In this document: one piece after another, positions 46,062-48,995 of the stretch
Layout of the letters: the number at the start of each line of letters is the position of its first letter
How positions within the stretch are numbered: position 1 is the stretch's first letter
Source: Reticulitermes lucifugus
Taxonomy: Eukaryota; Arthropoda; Insecta; Blattodea; Rhinotermitidae
DNA length: 48,995 nucleotides
Direction of reading: 5' to 3'
NCBI GenBank assembly: GCA_026260175.1
Contig: JAKCWW010000656.1
Coordinates: 38,393 to 87,387 of the forward strand
The notes under the pieces: model-generated
What the model was told of the DNA's origin: nothing
Database searches by the model: none
The model's input: the letters and a program-made list of their open reading frames with translations, nothing else
Position numbers and translations under genes: made by a program

Positions 46062-46069
46062 AATTAGAG

Positions 46070-46722
46070 GCTCTCACACTCTGTCCAGACCCATGCCATG
46101 CTGCTGGTGGTGCACCGCTCATACTGCAGTATAACTAGAGTAGTAACACCAGTGCTGGAGGAGCAGTAAGCAACCATACTGTGCGCTATTTCTGCAAGGG
46201 GACTTGCCCGTACGAAATGCTTGAAACTCAGATGCCCAAGGATTCTAAAACCTACCCAAAATGATGGCCGGAATACAATAAGTCTTTGTATTGTAAACCC
46301 TAGTATAAAGAGGAATACGTTATTTGGGAAATCTCTTGGCGTGATTTCGCTTATGAGATAGCGGTATAGAGGGGCAGGATTTAAGGAAACAAGTCACGGT
46401 GTTGTGTAATTGGCTGTGCTGGCTTAGGACAAAGCAAAGGCGGAATTTAGTTGCAGGCACAGTCGCAGTAATGGGCCCAAATCGTTCCGTGTCTCCAAAA
46501 CGTTGTTTGAGGTAACGCGGACACTACTTATTTCGTTTGTTACAAAATTTAGTGGAAAGAACAGTTTGGCGATGAAGAGATCAACATTCATGTCAACAGA
46601 TTAGTTTATGTCGTTATTTTCTTTTGTTGTTTGTTTTTTGTGTATTTTTCTTATGTTCCTGTGCTGTCTCTGTAATGGTTTTATGACTGTTTTGTCAGCA
46701 CATTAATAATAAAGAATTGAAT

Positions 46723-46757
<35 letters not shown>

Positions 46758-47671
46758 TTATTAGTACCATCATCTCATCCTGTTATTATGTACACACCAA
46801 TACAAAACCCAATCAAATTCAGCGAGAATTTATTGCTGTTTATTGTGCTTATTTCACTGGTATACGCTCATGTTCTTTAAACACCATGTGAGAAAGTTCG
46901 ATGTCACGATTTCAGTGAAGATGCGCGCGATGGATTAGAGAAGTCATGGACAGACACCCTTGTACTAAGATACTACGTTCTAAACGCGACAGAACACCTG
47001 TACGCACTGAGCAGTGATGCTATCTGCAGTCAACCTGTGGACTGTTTTGCAAAGGTGGACACTGCAATATGGACTCAGACACTTACGGGTATATCAGCTA
47101 TATCAGCTTTTATGACCGACATGTATCTCTGCTGAACGTACCTGCTAGCTAACATACATTACGATGGAATGCCAAACGTAAGCCTTTTAAATAAGGGTAC
47201 GCTGGTGCATGCAACGAACGTTAATTTCCTAGCTGCTTAGTATACAAGTGAGATATCAATCAGTTATACATTCTGGAATCTCAGCGACTGTCTGTCTAGG
47301 CTAGTGTTGTTATGTGTAGACAGAGGCCTTGAAATAAGCCGTACCCTCCGATTCTCCAAAAGGTTCATAGTCTTAGGAATAATCCTGAATCTAAACAGAT
47401 TAAAATTTCTATTCCTTTACAGCTGAAGAACTTGAAGTTCTTACCTCATTGCTGCTCTCTTGATTTCCGGAGCCTTTATTTTGGTACTTTCTCCTTATTT
47501 CATAAGAATGTCTAGGCTTATGACGTCATCATGTCCATGTGTGTATGTGTTGTCGTCATAAGTTTTAATCAACTGACAGGTTTTGATGAAAATTGTTGTC
47601 AGGCCAATCCATCCTTTCGACACTCCGTAAGTATGAATTTGCATTTCACTGCAAGGCCTGTTTATAAATCC
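46070..47671. other. intergenic, no gene recognised
   Basis: It holds a (TAC)n microsatellite and short frames without motifs. Confidence 0.4.
46723..46758. repeat. (TAC)n microsatellite
   Basis: Pure tac trinucleotide run followed by attatt. Confidence 0.95.
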
Positions 47672-47685
47672 ATATACGCTGAAGT

Positions 47686-47959
47686 AAAGGTAAAGGTAAA
47701 GTTCACCTTATAACCAGCCATGACGGCACAGAAGGGGAGTATAGGTATAGCTCTACTCTTTCTTTAACCTCGGCGCTAGATGGAGGTAGGTGCTTAACGC
47801 CACGCCCCGGCCGCTTTACCCCCGGGAAAGAGACCCGGTACCCGTTGTATAGAGGGCTGGTCTGGACGGGTGCGGAAAATCTCGTCCCCACCGGGATTCG
47901 AGCCCCGGACCGTCGAGCCCGTAGCGAGTTGCTATACTGACTACGATATCCCGGCCCAT
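47686..47959 (-). mobile_element. full-length tRNA-derived SINE with perfect 14-bp target duplication
   Basis: The flanks 47672-47685 and 47960-47973 are identical (ATATACGCTGAAGT). On the - strand the head has box B GGGCTCGAATCCC (47905-47893); the centre has CCCGGGGGTAAAGCGGCCGG; and the 3' tail is a short CTTTACC repeat. The intact duplication suggests a relatively recent insertion. It is the best reference for the copies at 25430, 33373 and 39834. Confidence 0.9.
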
Positions 47960-47973
47960 ATATACGCTGAAGT

Positions 47974-48995
47974 GCAGTTTTTAAAGAATCAAATAAATTT
48001 TACTTTTACCTAAAATGAATAACACTGCTACTGATATTCAGCTACGAATGTGTGGGTCAAACCGCTCAGGACTGTACTGCCATGTCGTCCAAGCGGACTG
48101 TCAATGGCAACAATTCTACAGGCGTCGGTGATGTCAGCCGCTATTTAGCCTACTACTTTGGCTGAGAAATATTCTTTTAATGTAAGATCTTATGAAGATA
48201 TTTCAACACAGATTTTAATCAACCCTTTTTTTTCGCAGAATGCGTGTTACATACAAGCATTCTGCCAGAGAGACTTACAAACCGCTTAATGGATATAGTC
48301 GTAGCAGTTAAAAATGAGAATAGATGATTCGATGGCCGACATTTTATCTCCAAAATCTGAGAGTAATTGTGGCTATTAATCTCATTCTAAGGCCCCGTAT
48401 TGGCTGCCAGGTAGCCGCATCTATTTTTATTTGAGCTCCATTTTATTGCTTCTGGCGTGTTAAACATTAAGGCATACTGTAGGATTTCCACAGTGTGTCA
48501 AAGGAGCTTGGACACTTCCCATGCTTCCATTTGTTATGTTTACAGTGACAGAGTTTAGCTTACTTAGCATCATCCATCAGCACGATGTCTTCTGCTTATG
48601 AACGCCACATCGTTCGTACCACAATTTATTCAGCTAAGCACGAGGCTGTGTCACTTTACAGGACTTTCGACAAGTCAAAAGAAATGTAACGGGCTGCACC
48701 CGCGATTACTGAGTGGTTGTGGGTGCTTCTAAGGCTTTAATTTGTTGTTTGTTATATTTCTCACTTTGTATTGCATGTTATAACGAATCGGATGGGAGGA
48801 TAATTATGTTTTATTTATTTAGTGTTTATTTAACGACATTGTCCCTAGCTCAGACCGTATATCGTCAAATGGAAGATGAGTGGAATATAAATTGAAAAGG
48901 ATGCGAAAGAATGCAGTATTGGTCTGATTTGATATTTTTCATTCTGTAGTCTGTCTTACGACAGGTCCGTAGCCTCTTCCAAAGCGAGTTCTCCA
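47974..48995. other. right end of window, no gene recognised
   Basis: The 60-codon frame at 48713-48895 starts with a hydrophobic stretch (ICCLLYFSLCIACY) but matches nothing I know, and no splice context supports it. Confidence 0.35.

Noticed and set aside
1-48995. CRISPR array, prokaryotic operon or phage features
   Set aside because: There are introns, SINEs and LINEs, and no regularly spaced direct repeats or ribosome-binding-site-led gene runs; the DNA is animal nuclear.

Overview
The window is nuclear DNA from an animal, most probably an insect of the cockroach/termite group (Blattodea). It is AT-rich, its genes are split by GT-AG introns, and most of it is intron or intergenic DNA filled with old transposable elements (RTE-type LINE fragments, several tRNA-derived SINE families, hAT, piggyBac-like, pogo-like and mariner-like remnants). 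The Blattodea assignment rests on memory of the repeat types and is an inference. Two runs of N (15885-15934 and 30136-30293) show it comes from a draft assembly.

Two protein-coding genes can be supported, both in the left third. (1) On the + strand, the last three coding exons (1553-1778, 2384-2478, 2729-2793) of an orthologue of human KIAA0513; the rest of that gene lies to the left of the window. (2) On the - strand, a complete seven-exon phosphatidylserine synthase gene (Pss, PTDSS1/2 family), with ATG at 17619 and stop at 9398. The spliced CDS is 1410 nt and encodes 469 residues. All six introns are GT-AG with consistent phase. The residues known to matter for catalysis and product inhibition in human PSS1 are present. 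The two genes converge tail to tail across about 6.6 kb of repeat-rich DNA. Two short uORFs precede the Pss start codon.

From about 17.7 kb to the right end (31 kb) I find no convincing host exon. That part holds a degraded mariner-superfamily transposase (about 19.74-20.47 kb), SINEs of at least three families, 3' ends of an RTE LINE (30.06, 38.4 and 39.0 kb; the best copy is at 3.86-5.0 kb), an inverted-repeat element with a SINE in one arm (34.34-35.28 kb), an unclassified unit with arms of about 200 bp in inverted orientation (39.36-41.10 kb), and a 1.62-kb hAT element with terminal inverted repeats and a decayed transposase (44.44-46.06 kb). The two genes are not obviously linked in function: one makes a membrane phospholipid, the other is a signalling or cytoskeletal protein of poorly known role.

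The most interesting points are: a SINE with a perfect 13-bp target duplication nested in a TTAA-flanked MITE inside Pss intron 2; hammerhead-like CTGAAGA/GAAA cores in both arms of the 34.3-kb element; the long inverted repeat at 39.4/41.1 kb; and a central module shared between SINEs with different heads.
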